From the NCBI GenBank assembly GCA_002413075.1, contig DHWG01000067.1:12583-18214 (forward strand): 5,632 bases of DNA. Reading direction: 5' to 3'. The notes below the pieces were generated by a model. It was not told the DNA's origin, did not search any database, and was given only the letters and a program-made list of their open reading frames with translations. Shown piece by piece: positions 1-5,632 of this stretch (position 1 is the first letter of the stretch; each line of letters starts with the position of its first letter). Both the position numbers and the translations under genes were made by a program. This DNA is from Desulfosporosinus sp. UBA5188. GTDB lineage: Bacteria > Bacillota > Desulfitobacteriia > Desulfitobacteriales > Desulfitobacteriaceae.

Positions 1-2312
1 CTTGGATTAATGTCATTGCCAATTCCAAGTTTGGTTTTCAGGTATCAGAAGTGGGTGCCGGTTATACTTGGTCCATTAATAGTAGAGAGTATAAGCTGAC
101 GCCTTGGTCTAATGATCCAATTCTAGATCCTCCTGGGGAAGCTCTTTACCTGCGAAATGAACAAAGCGGTGAATCTTGGTCTGTTACTGCGGGCCCTAAA
201 CGTGAAAAAGGTTTATATACCATCAGACATGGTCAAGGGTATTCTGTTTTCGAGCATTTCAGTCATGGTATCAAGCAGTCTTTGCGCCTCTTTGTTCCGC
301 TGGATGAGTCAGTGAAGATTATTGAATTAACGCTTACCAACACGACAAATCATGATTTTCGCCTAAGTGCGGTCTATTATGCTGAGTGGGTAATGGGCGT
401 GACTCGTCAGCTATCGGCTCCCTATCTGGTGACCGACTATGATGGAGATAAGGACATCTTCTATGTTCAAAACACGTTACAAGAAGAATTTGTAGGAAGG
501 ATAGGGTTTCTAACTTCTTTTGGAGCCCCTGTGTCTAGTTATACAGGGGATCGATCTGAATTTATCGGACGGAACGGGACTTTGGGAGATCCCCGAGGAT
601 TAAAGCTGGATCGTTTCACAGAAACAGTTGGGGCAGGTCTTGATCCTTGTTGTGCCCTGCAACTCCTAGTTTCCTTAGCTCCTGGAGAGTCTAAAACCCT
701 TACTTTCTTACTGGGCGAAACAGAAAATCGTGCTGAGGTCGAAAAAGTGGTGGCTAATTATGGACAGCCCGAAAAGACCCTGAAGGCGTTTGAGGAAGTC
801 AACCGGTATTGGGACGAGTTGCTGGGAAATATTCAAGTTGATACGCCAGACTCATCCATGAACTTACTGCTAAATCGTTGGCTACTCTATCAGACCGTCG
901 TCTGTCGCATTTGGGCACGATCTGCGTTTTATCAGTCTGGGGGAGCTTATGGCTTTAGAGATCAACTTCAAGATGTCATGGCGCTTGTTTATACGACCCC
1001 CGAAGTTACCAGAAAACAACTCATTCTTCATTGCGGTCATCAGTTTGTAGAAGGGGATGTGCAGCATTGGTGGCATGCTGAAACGGGAAAAGGAATCCGA
1101 ACAAAATTCTCTGATGATTTGTTATGGTTGCCTTTCGTAACGGCGTATTATATAGAACGTACCGGCGACACAGGTATTTTGGGGGAAACAAACACCTTTC
1201 TTGAAGATGAACTCCTGAAAGAAGATGAAGATGAACGCTACTCAATCCCGAAGATTTCTCAGGAGCAGGGGACCGTTTATGAGCATTGTATTCGGGCCAT
1301 AGAGAGAGGGTTGCATTTTGGTGAACACGGGCTACCGTTGATTGGCTCAGGAGACTGGAACGATGGATTTAGTCGAATTGGCATCAAGGGAAAAGGAGAA
1401 AGTGTGTGGCTCGGGTGGTTTTTGTATCTAACGTTAACCCGCTTCTCTAGCCTTTGTGAGGGTCGCCAGGACTTTGAGAGGGGAACTCGGTATCGAAGTA
1501 TAGCAAAGGAACTTCAACAAAATATGGAGTTACATGGTTGGGATGGCGGTTGGTACAGGCGTGCTTATTTTGATGATGGGACACCGTTAGGATCATCACA
1601 AAACAGGGAATGCCAAATTGATGCTCTTGCCCAGTCCTGGTCAGTACTTTCTGGAGCAGCGAAGCCAAGTCGGGCTAAAGACGCAATGTTGGCCCTGGAA
1701 CACTACTTATGGCGCAAAGAAGACGGGGTTCTCCTTTTACTGACCCCACCCTTTGACAAGTCTCTGCCCGATCCCGGCTATATTAAAGGTTATGTTCCTG
1801 GGGTGAGGGAAAATGGTGGACAGTATACGCACGGAGCAACTTGGGCGATCTTGGCGTACACAAGTTTGGGGGAAGGAGACAAGGCTACGGAACTGTTTCA
1901 AATGTTAAGTCCCATACATCATGCTCGTACGGAACATGAGGTGAATCGTTACAAAGTTGAGCCCTATGTTGTTGCGGCGGATGTTTATGCCTCGCACCCA
2001 CATGTAGGCAGGGGAGGATGGACGTGGTATACTGGAGCATCCGGATGGATGTATCAAGCTGGGTTAGAGGGAATCTTAGGCTTTAAACGGCAAGGCGATA
2101 CATTGGTCTTGACCCCTTGCATTCCCAGTAGCTGGCCGGGGTATCGCATGACTTATCATTATAAAACGACGAAATATGAGATATTGGTTGAGAATCCAAT
2201 GAGCAAAATGACAGGGTGTGCGAAGATCACTTTGGACGAAGACGTGCTGCTGGAACCGGCCATTTTGTTAAAAGATGATGGACAGGTCCATACGATTCGT
2301 TTTACAATGTGA
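1..2312 (+). CDS. GH94-type C-terminal part of a cyclic beta-1,2-glucan synthase-like protein (NdvB-like), 5' partial
   Basis: The frame is open from the left edge: codons from position 3 read WINVIANSKFGFQVSE before the GTG at 51, and this continues the family sequence, so GTG 51 is internal and the gene starts off-window. The visible part is 769 codons ending in TGA at 2310-2312. The N-terminal block (GAGYTW, then NSRE and LTPWSNDP) is the beta-sandwich entry of NdvB-type GH94 modules. The (alpha/alpha)6 barrel carries FRDQLQD (954-974), the catalytic-acid motif DWND (1353-1364), GGQYTHGATW with its phosphate-site His at 1830-1832, and WYTGASGW (2025-2048). In NdvB proteins this module uses phosphorolysis to set glucan chain length, while an N-terminal GT84 domain polymerises UDP-glucose at the membrane. 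All key motifs are intact. Whether the GT84 and membrane parts exist cannot be seen; a shorter, stand-alone beta-glucan phosphorylase is the alternative. Family assignment is firm, exact substrate inferred. Confidence 0.9.
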   Translation, partial: WINVIANSKFGFQVSEVGAGYTWSINSREYKLTPWSNDPILDPPGEALYLRNEQSGESWSVTAGPKREKGLYTIRHGQGYSVFEHFSHGIKQSLRLFVPLDESVKIIELTLTNTTNHDFRLSAVYYAEWVMGVTRQLSAPYLVTDYDGDKDIFYVQNTLQEEFVGRIGFLTSFGAPVSSYTGDRSEFIGRNGTLGDPRGLKLDRFTETVGAGLDPCCALQLLVSLAPGESKTLTFLLGETENRAEVEKVVANYGQPEKTLKAFEEVNRYWDELLGNIQVDTPDSSMNLLLNRWLLYQTVVCRIWARSAFYQSGGAYGFRDQLQDVMALVYTTPEVTRKQLILHCGHQFVEGDVQHWWHAETGKGIRTKFSDDLLWLPFVTAYYIERTGDTGILGETNTFLEDELLKEDEDERYSIPKISQEQGTVYEHCIRAIERGLHFGEHGLPLIGSGDWNDGFSRIGIKGKGESVWLGWFLYLTLTRFSSLCEGRQDFERGTRYRSIAKELQQNMELHGWDGGWYRRAYFDDGTPLGSSQNRECQIDALAQSWSVLSGAAKPSRAKDAMLALEHYLWRKEDGVLLLLTPPFDKSLPDPGYIKGYVPGVRENGGQYTHGATWAILAYTSLGEGDKATELFQMLSPIHHARTEHEVNRYKVEPYVVAADVYASHPHVGRGGWTWYTGASGWMYQAGLEGILGFKRQGDTLVLTPCIPSSWPGYRMTYHYKTTKYEILVENPMSKMTGCAKITLDEDVLLEPAILLKDDGQVHTIRFTM

Positions 2313-2313
2313 A

Positions 2314-2355
2314 CAACATAAAGAGAGACGAGGTAGCTCGTCTCTCTTTATGTTG
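2314..2355 (+). terminator. Perfect 19-bp hairpin after the GH94 gene
   Basis: Arms 2314-2332 and 2337-2355 are exact reverse complements, with the 4-nt loop GTAG. It starts one base after the TGA of the glucan enzyme. The stem core is GC-containing (GAGACGAG/CTCGTCTC) and the outer part is AT-rich, so the right arm itself supplies CTTTATGTT, a poor U-rich stretch. No clean U tract follows, so termination may be partial and read-through into the methyltransferase is possible. An RNA-stability stem is the alternative. Confidence 0.7.
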
Positions 2356-2366
2356 AAGCTATCGAG

Positions 2367-2372
2367 AGGTGG
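2367..2372 (+). promoter_or_regulatory. Ribosome binding site AGGTGG that decides the methyltransferase start
   Basis: AGGTGG abuts the ATG at 2373, too close for initiation there, but lies 9 nt before the ATG at 2382. This favours 2382 as the true start, giving an N-terminus of MDFYRALSDYYDEIF. No convincing promoter fits between the hairpin (ends 2355) and this site. Confidence 0.7.
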
Positions 2373-2381
2373 ATGACAACC

Positions 2382-3104
2382 ATGGATTTTTATCGTGCTT
2401 TATCAGATTATTATGATGAAATATTTCCATTAAAGGGACCACAGAAAACCTTTCTACAAGATTATATAAGACGTGAATCGTTGACATCGGTCCTAGATAT
2501 CGGATGTGGTACAGGGACTTTTGCCATAGAGACAAGCAACACTGGGGTACGAGTTCTGGGCGTGGATTTAAGTGAAGAGATGGTCGAAATTTCCAATAAG
2601 AAGGCCAAAAAAATAGGAAGTACCGCTTCGTTTTCCTTAGCGGATATGCGGGATCTCAGTCGTATCAACGAAGAATTTGATGGAGTCTTCTGCTTAGGAA
2701 ATACGCTTGCTCACGTGTCCGGAGACATTGAACTAAAAGAGGTCTTGACCCAATTCGGGAAGAAAGGAACGCACCTCTTATTGCAAACTGTCAATTATGA
2801 TCGGATTCTAGCGAAGCAAGTTAAAGAGTTACCCATGATTAAGACGGCACACTTAACCTTTTATCGGCACTACACTTTTAGGCCTGATGGATTATTAGAT
2901 TTCAATATGAAAATTGAGTTTATGGATTCGAGAGAGGTCGTATCAGGGACTAACCTTCTGTACCCTATTAAAGTCGACCGTCTCAAAAAAACTTTATTGG
3001 AAACAGGTTGGGAAGTGTCTGGACAGTGGGGAAACTTTGACAAAGATGCGTGGACCGAAGAATCTCCAGCAACGGTTCTAGCTGCTAGGCGCATTCCTAG
3101 GTAA
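2382..3104 (+). CDS. Class I SAM-dependent methyltransferase
   Basis: A 240-residue soluble protein with a complete Rossmann-type methyltransferase core. Motif I is VLDIGCGTG (residues 37-45), the acidic SAM-ribose residue is D62 in GVDLS (60-64), the adenine-side acidic motif is AD (88-89), and motif IV-like FDGVFCLGNTLAH spans 99-111. The start YRALSDYYDEIF is typical of the Methyltransf_25/11-like small-molecule methyltransferases. The C-terminal half (about 130-235) forms the beta-rich part that usually carries substrate specificity, and nothing there identifies the acceptor. ATG 2382 is preferred over ATG 2373 (three residues longer) because of Shine-Dalgarno spacing. The gene follows the glucan enzyme after a strong hairpin and converges on the transporter with a 14-bp gap. 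A role in modifying a glucan or a small metabolite would be a guess; family certain, substrate unknown. Confidence 0.88.
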   Translation: MDFYRALSDYYDEIFPLKGPQKTFLQDYIRRESLTSVLDIGCGTGTFAIETSNTGVRVLGVDLSEEMVEISNKKAKKIGSTASFSLADMRDLSRINEEFDGVFCLGNTLAHVSGDIELKEVLTQFGKKGTHLLLQTVNYDRILAKQVKELPMIKTAHLTFYRHYTFRPDGLLDFNMKIEFMDSREVVSGTNLLYPIKVDRLKKTLLETGWEVSGQWGNFDKDAWTEESPATVLAARRIPR

Positions 3105-3118
3105 ATGGTTATACTGAC

Positions 3119-4567
3119 CTATGTTTCAGCTCGGGTATAGCCTTTTCGATTGAGGGAAATCAAAGCGGCTAAAATGGCGATGCTCATTGAGGCCAGCATG
3201 ACGATATGGTAAGCACCTACAAAAGCATTGGCCTGCTGGACGACTGTTGGGGTATTTATTCCAGATAGAAGCACTGCTTCACGGTTTTCAAACAATGAAA
3301 CTGAGAAAGCAATACCGATGACCATGCCGACATTACGGACGAGGGCGTTAATTCCACCAGCGACTCCCAGTTTTTTGGGAGGCACGGAACTCATGACACT
3401 GCTGTTATTGGGAGATTGGAACAGTCCAGCGCCTAAACCCATTAATAGAAGACCAGGAACAATTTCCCAGAACGATGAGGTAATTGTCAGAGCAGAGAGA
3501 TAGAAAAAGGCAATGGCCGTAACGAACAGTCCACTGGTGGTTAAGGCAATCGGACCAATTCGGTCTGAAGCATATCCGCTGATTGGAGCAGCGATTGCCA
3601 TCGCAAGGGGAAAAGCAGTCATTAGTAAGCCGACCTGGGCAGGACTATAATATAAAACATGTTGTAGATAGAAAGGCATGAGCATTACATTCGCAAACAT
3701 AGCCACGAAGGAGAGAAGGCCAGTAATATTTCCTATGAAAAAAGGTCGGATACGAAACAGTGATAGATCAATCATAGGATTGGGTACTCGAAGCTCGGTA
3801 TGGAAGAAAAAGGCCAAACTAAGCGTTCCTAGAAAAACACCACCCAGGATCTGGTAAGATCCCCAACCCCAAATCTGACCATTACTGATGGCAAACATAA
3901 GACTGATTATGCCTAAAGTAAAGAACAGAGCGCCTACAAAATCAAAGGTCTCTTGATCTTGCTGAGGTTTATCTTGGGGGAGAATGATTCGAACAGCAAG
4001 ATAACCAAGAATTCCGATGGGCAGATTAATATAGAAAATAGAACGCCAGTTTAAGAATCCTACTAGAATTCCTCCGAGAGCAGGTCCCGTGAGGCTTCCA
4101 AGCGCAACAACGGTTCCGGTGAATCCTAGCGCTCGTCCTCGCTCTTTAGGAGGAAAGTTAGCAATAATAAGAGCTGCACTGTTTGCCATGAGCATTGAAG
4201 CCCCAATGGCTTGGAGGATACGCATTCCAATCAGAAACCAAATATCTCCTGCCAACCCGCACAAAACAGAACCAAGCGTAAAGACCAAAAATCCCAACGA
4301 GAAGACTCTCTTGCGCCCTAATAGATCGGCTAATCGACCAAAAACAGGCAGTAAACTTGAGATTGTTAATAAATATGCGGTAACGACCCATTGTAAGGTT
4401 GAAAGATCCGCCTGCAATTTTCCTGAAATGGTGGGCAGGGCCACATTAACAATACTGCTATCTAAGGTCGACATGAACGTACCGACGGAAACTGTTGCTA
4501 AAATAAACCAGCGATACCGCGGAGAGCGTTTTAGACGCGTTATTATATTATTACCGACTTGATTCAC
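3119..4567 (-). CDS. MFS drug/proton antiporter, DHA2 family (EmrB/QacA type, 14 TM)
   Basis: A 482-residue, strongly hydrophobic inner-membrane protein, the normal length for 14-TM DHA2 transporters that export drugs or other toxic compounds by proton exchange. Visible family motifs are STLDSSIVNVALP in TM1 (residues 33-45, motif D1 with D35), GRLADLLGRKR (77-87, motif A), GMRILQAIGASM (114-125, motif B with R116) and GSLTGPALGGILV (157-169, antiporter motif C). A second-half motif A-like GYASDRIGP lies at 331-339. The start is GTG at 4567-4565, with AAAGGAG (4583-4577) 9 nt upstream; no ATG fits better. The stop is TAG at 3121-3119. The gene is complete, and no partner membrane-fusion gene is visible. 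It lies 109 nt downstream of the AbrB-RelE fusion on the same strand, but a terminator hairpin intervenes. The substrate cannot be predicted. Confidence 0.93.
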   Translation of the reverse strand: MNQVGNNIITRLKRSPRYRWFILATVSVGTFMSTLDSSIVNVALPTISGKLQADLSTLQWVVTAYLLTISSLLPVFGRLADLLGRKRVFSLGFLVFTLGSVLCGLAGDIWFLIGMRILQAIGASMLMANSAALIIANFPPKERGRALGFTGTVVALGSLTGPALGGILVGFLNWRSIFYINLPIGILGYLAVRIILPQDKPQQDQETFDFVGALFFTLGIISLMFAISNGQIWGWGSYQILGGVFLGTLSLAFFFHTELRVPNPMIDLSLFRIRPFFIGNITGLLSFVAMFANVMLMPFYLQHVLYYSPAQVGLLMTAFPLAMAIAAPISGYASDRIGPIALTTSGLFVTAIAFFYLSALTITSSFWEIVPGLLLMGLGAGLFQSPNNSSVMSSVPPKKLGVAGGINALVRNVGMVIGIAFSVSLFENREAVLLSGINTPTVVQQANAFVGAYHIVMLASMSIAILAALISLNRKGYTRAET

Positions 4568-4676
4568 TGATTCCGTCTCCTTTCGTTAATAAAATTGCAG
4601 TATTTATTAAATAAACAAGACAAGCTGGCTTAAAGCCAGCTTTGTTGTTTAACAATTGAGTGTCGTCATACATAAT
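4568..4676 (-). other. Intergenic spacer between the fusion gene and the transporter
   Basis: This 109-bp AT-rich gap holds the terminator hairpin (4622-4642) and the transporter's Shine-Dalgarno AAAGGAG (4583-4577). Between them, on the minus strand, TTGTTT (4618-4613) followed about 18 bp later by TTTTAT is only a weak sigma-A candidate for a transporter promoter. No gene is seen. Confidence 0.5.
4622..4642 (-). terminator. Hairpin terminator of the AbrB-RelE fusion gene
   Basis: AAGCTGGCT (4622-4630) and AGCCAGCTT (4634-4642) form a perfect 9-bp stem with a 3-nt loop, 34 nt past the TAA of the fusion gene. Reading on the minus strand, the stem is followed by GTCTTGTTTATTT, a T-rich tail fitting intrinsic termination. 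The plus-strand side is also T-rich (TGTTGTTT), so it could act in both directions. Confidence 0.7.
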
Positions 4677-5339
4677 TTAGGAAATACCGTTTAGTCGTTC
4701 GTAGAGTACTTCGCGCGCCCCTACTGTTAAAACTGTTATTAAATTTTCTGAGGCAAAGACAGTATAAATGACTCGATATTCCTTAGATCCACTACGGAAA
4801 GAAACTCGGTAGGTGTCGTAATAAGGCCCTTTTAGACGTTTAAATGCCATGGGATCTTGTTCCAAGCTCATGAAGACTGCTGGAATATCTCTAAGTTCCT
4901 CCTCCGGAAGGACGGCCAAATCATGGATACTACGGGTCGTTAGCATAACGTCGTATATCCCTTTGGAGGTCTTATCAATGCACTGGGAAGCTAAAGCTTG
5001 AGTTTCACACCACTTGATTGATTGACCGTTTTTGTGGGCTCTATGGGCTTCCTCTGTCAGGCGATCGAGTACTGTGCTTAGTCTTAATTTGCAGGCTAAA
5101 AGTTTGGTTTGTAGACATTCACCAGTACACCCATCAGCCAGTAAATCGGCGATGATCAAATCCTCAAAGAAATCTGAAAGTGGCCGAACAGAGCGTTCTG
5201 CTGTTCGGACAAATACTTTTCCATCAGGATCAACACATAAATCTAACGTATCTTCGGCAACCAGTCCAAATAGCTTGCGCAATTCTAGAGGTAAAACGAC
5301 CTCGCCATTTGCGCCAACTTTTACCCGATATGTCTTCAT
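4677..5339 (-). CDS. AbrB/MazE-type DNA-binding domain fused to a RelE/ParE-like toxin domain
   Basis: A 220-residue protein in three parts. Residues 1-47 (MKTYRVKVGANGEVVLPLEL, then RKLFGL, ending KVFVRT) are a SpoVT/AbrB swapped-hairpin DNA-binding domain, as in AbrB regulators and MazE-type antitoxins. Residues about 50-126 are helical and contain five cysteines (71, 75, 83, 111, 120). Residues about 128-216 match the RelE/ParE/YafQ fold: IYDVMLTTRSIHDLAVLP, FKRLKGP (166-172), TYRVSF (176-181), EYRVIYTV (187-194) and VLTVGAREVLYERL (203-216). Possible RNase-site basics K167, K170, R178 and R189 are present; the histidine often found in the terminal VGHR motif is A208. The start at 5339 is chosen because AAGGGGGG lies 7 nt upstream; an in-frame start at 5372 has no such site. 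It is probably a DNA-binding autoregulator; whether the RelE part cleaves mRNA is unknown. Domains are clear, function inferred. Confidence 0.85.
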   Translation of the reverse strand: MKTYRVKVGANGEVVLPLELRKLFGLVAEDTLDLCVDPDGKVFVRTAERSVRPLSDFFEDLIIADLLADGCTGECLQTKLLACKLRLSTVLDRLTEEAHRAHKNGQSIKWCETQALASQCIDKTSKGIYDVMLTTRSIHDLAVLPEEELRDIPAVFMSLEQDPMAFKRLKGPYYDTYRVSFRSGSKEYRVIYTVFASENLITVLTVGAREVLYERLNGIS

Positions 5340-5346
5340 AGTTACG

Positions 5347-5354
5347 CCCCCCTT
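5347..5354 (-). promoter_or_regulatory. Strong ribosome binding site AAGGGGGG of the fusion gene
   Basis: Read on the minus strand, AAGGGGGG sits 7 nt before the ATG at 5339-5337. It lies inside the reading frame that opens at 5372, so it sets the true N-terminus at MKTYRVKV, exactly where AbrB domains normally begin. Confidence 0.85.
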
Positions 5355-5368
5355 AAAAATAGTTTGTG

Positions 5369-5382
5369 ACAATAGACATTGT
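5369..5382. promoter_or_regulatory. Inverted repeat ACAAT-N4-ATTGT, candidate operator of the fusion gene
   Basis: The sequence ACAATAGACATTGT has perfect 5-bp arms around AGAC, 30 bp upstream of the fusion start codon. Its place is right for autoregulation by an AbrB-type N-terminus, and AbrB-fold antitoxins commonly repress their own genes. The repeat is short and the region AT-rich, so chance is not excluded. Confidence 0.35.
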
Positions 5383-5481
5383 TAATAAGTTGCATGAACG
5401 TTTTCGTTATATATAGATTTTCGTCAAGACATTGAAATCTCCTGCTTAAGTTAACAAAATATTTAGATAATGATGCTTTAG

Positions 5482-5496
5482 ATACATTGTATGTAT
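5482..5496. repeat. Inverted repeat ATACAT-TGT-ATGTAT
   Basis: Perfect 6-bp arms (5482-5487 and 5491-5496) with a 3-bp centre. The right arm overlaps the TATAAT box at 5494-5499. It could be an operator covering the promoter spacer, or a chance dyad in AT-rich DNA. Confidence 0.35.
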
Positions 5497-5499
5497 AAT
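5494..5499 (+). promoter_or_regulatory. Consensus -10 box TATAAT, candidate plus-strand promoter
   Basis: An exact TATAAT followed by ATGG. The expected -35 site (about 5471-5476, TGATGC) is a poor match to TTGACA, so a sigma-A promoter here would need an activator. Transcription would start near 5506 and run to the right, off the window. Confidence 0.3.
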
Positions 5500-5632
5500 A
5501 TGGATTCTGATGTCAGAATAGACATAGGAAATAAATATAATAATTGGAATATATGGACATGTTGTATGTTTGTGTTGGGAATGTTATTCTTTCTTGCGGC
5601 TAATACTAGAATAGTCTCTCGGAGATTCATTA
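5500..5632 (+). CDS. Possible start of a small membrane protein, 3' partial, unrecognised
   Basis: A frame opens after the TAG at 5479-5481 and stays open to the window edge. It has ATGs at 5491, 5500, 5566 and 5578. From 5500 it gives MDSDVRIDIGNKYNNWNIW, then a hydrophobic stretch around MFVLGMLFFLAA and a basic tail (TRIVSRRFI), which resembles one transmembrane segment. Against it: none of the ATGs has a Shine-Dalgarno, the region is AT-rich, the stretch is only about 44 codons, and the TATAAT box at 5494 would place the RNA start downstream of the 5500 codon. If real, ATG 5566 may be the start. I do not recognise the protein. Confidence 0.2.
   Translation, partial: MDSDVRIDIGNKYNNWNIWTCCMFVLGMLFFLAANTRIVSRRFI
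5504..5519. promoter_or_regulatory. Inverted repeat ATTCTGA-TG-TCAGAAT, candidate operator
   Basis: Perfect 7-bp arms around a 2-bp centre, the best dyad in the right-hand spacer. It begins 4 bp after the TATAAT box, covering the predicted start of transcription, the classical place for a repressor site. The 2-nt centre makes a DNA-protein site more likely than an RNA hairpin. The binding protein is unknown. Confidence 0.4.

Larger units (their letters stand above)
5340..5632. other. AT-rich upstream region with short dyads, no confident gene
   Basis: These 293 bp are visibly richer in A/T than the coding regions. They must contain the promoter of the minus-strand fusion gene, but I find no good sigma-A pair: minus-strand TTGACG (5432-5427) has no -10 at correct spacing, and TTAACA (5386-5381) with TATTTT 18 bp on would start transcription within the Shine-Dalgarno. 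Several inverted repeats and a TATAAT box are listed separately. On the minus strand at the edge, a 15-codon open stretch ending in TAA at 5586-5584 could be the tail of another gene, which is too little to call. Confidence 0.55.

Noticed and set aside
51..53. GTG 51 as the start of the GH94 gene
   Set aside because: The frame is open to the left edge and the upstream codons read family-like sequence (WINVIANSKFGFQVSE), so the gene is truncated by the window.
2278..2291. Dyad ATGGAC-AG-GTCCAT
   Set aside because: It lies inside the last codons of the GH94 gene and has no promoter or terminator context; likely chance.
4089..4562. Long plus-strand open frame opposite the transporter
   Set aside because: It is antisense to a well-supported MFS gene, has no recognisable protein features, and is a shadow of that gene's codon pattern.
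5340..5372. Start of the fusion protein at 5372, adding 11 residues (MSQTIFKGGVT)
   Set aside because: The AAGGGGGG ribosome binding site lies inside that extension, and the AbrB domain begins naturally at MKTYRVKV (5339).
5032..5385. Plus-strand open frame opposite the fusion gene
   Set aside because: Low-complexity Ser/Thr/Arg-rich translation that mirrors the antisense of a domain-bearing gene.
5397..5408. AACG-TTTT-CGTT inverted repeat
   Set aside because: 4-bp arms in AT-rich DNA are expected by chance.
5426..5455. Minus-strand AGGAGATT followed by GACGAAAAT resembling a sigma-H promoter
   Set aside because: The spacing and one core base do not fit the sigma-H consensus, so I do not call it.

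Overview
The window looks like chromosomal DNA of a low-to-moderate GC Bacillota. My best guess is a Desulfosporosinus/Desulfitobacterium-type clostridium, inferred from strong purine-rich ribosome binding sites (AGGTGG, AAAGGAG, AAGGGGGG), an AbrB/SpoVT-fold regulator and the general protein style. No rRNA or marker gene fixes the genus. I see no tRNA, rRNA, CRISPR array or insertion sequence.

Layout from left to right. Positions 1-2312 (+) hold the C-terminal 769 codons of a large carbohydrate enzyme with a GH94 phosphorylase module of the cyclic beta-1,2-glucan synthase (NdvB) type; its N-terminus lies off the left edge. A perfect 19-bp hairpin (2314-2355) separates it from a small class I SAM-dependent methyltransferase (2382-3104, +). 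Only 14 bp separate that gene from a convergent, minus-strand 14-TM drug/proton antiporter of the DHA2 (EmrB/QacA) family (3119-4567). Upstream of the transporter and also on the minus strand, beyond a hairpin terminator (4622-4642), is a 220-residue protein (4677-5339). It joins an AbrB/MazE-like DNA-binding N-terminus, a cysteine-rich helical middle and a RelE/ParE-toxin-like C-terminus in one polypeptide. The last 293 bp (5340-5632) are AT-rich, carry several short dyads around a TATAAT box, and contain at most the beginning of a short, unrecognised plus-strand reading frame.

The genes do not form an obvious pathway. The glucan enzyme and the methyltransferase are co-directional but separated by the hairpin. 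The AbrB-RelE fusion and the efflux pump are co-directional with a terminator between them. The most interesting object is the AbrB-RelE fusion: an antitoxin-type DNA-binding domain and a toxin-type fold that are normally two adjacent genes are here one uninterrupted chain, with candidate operator dyads just upstream.
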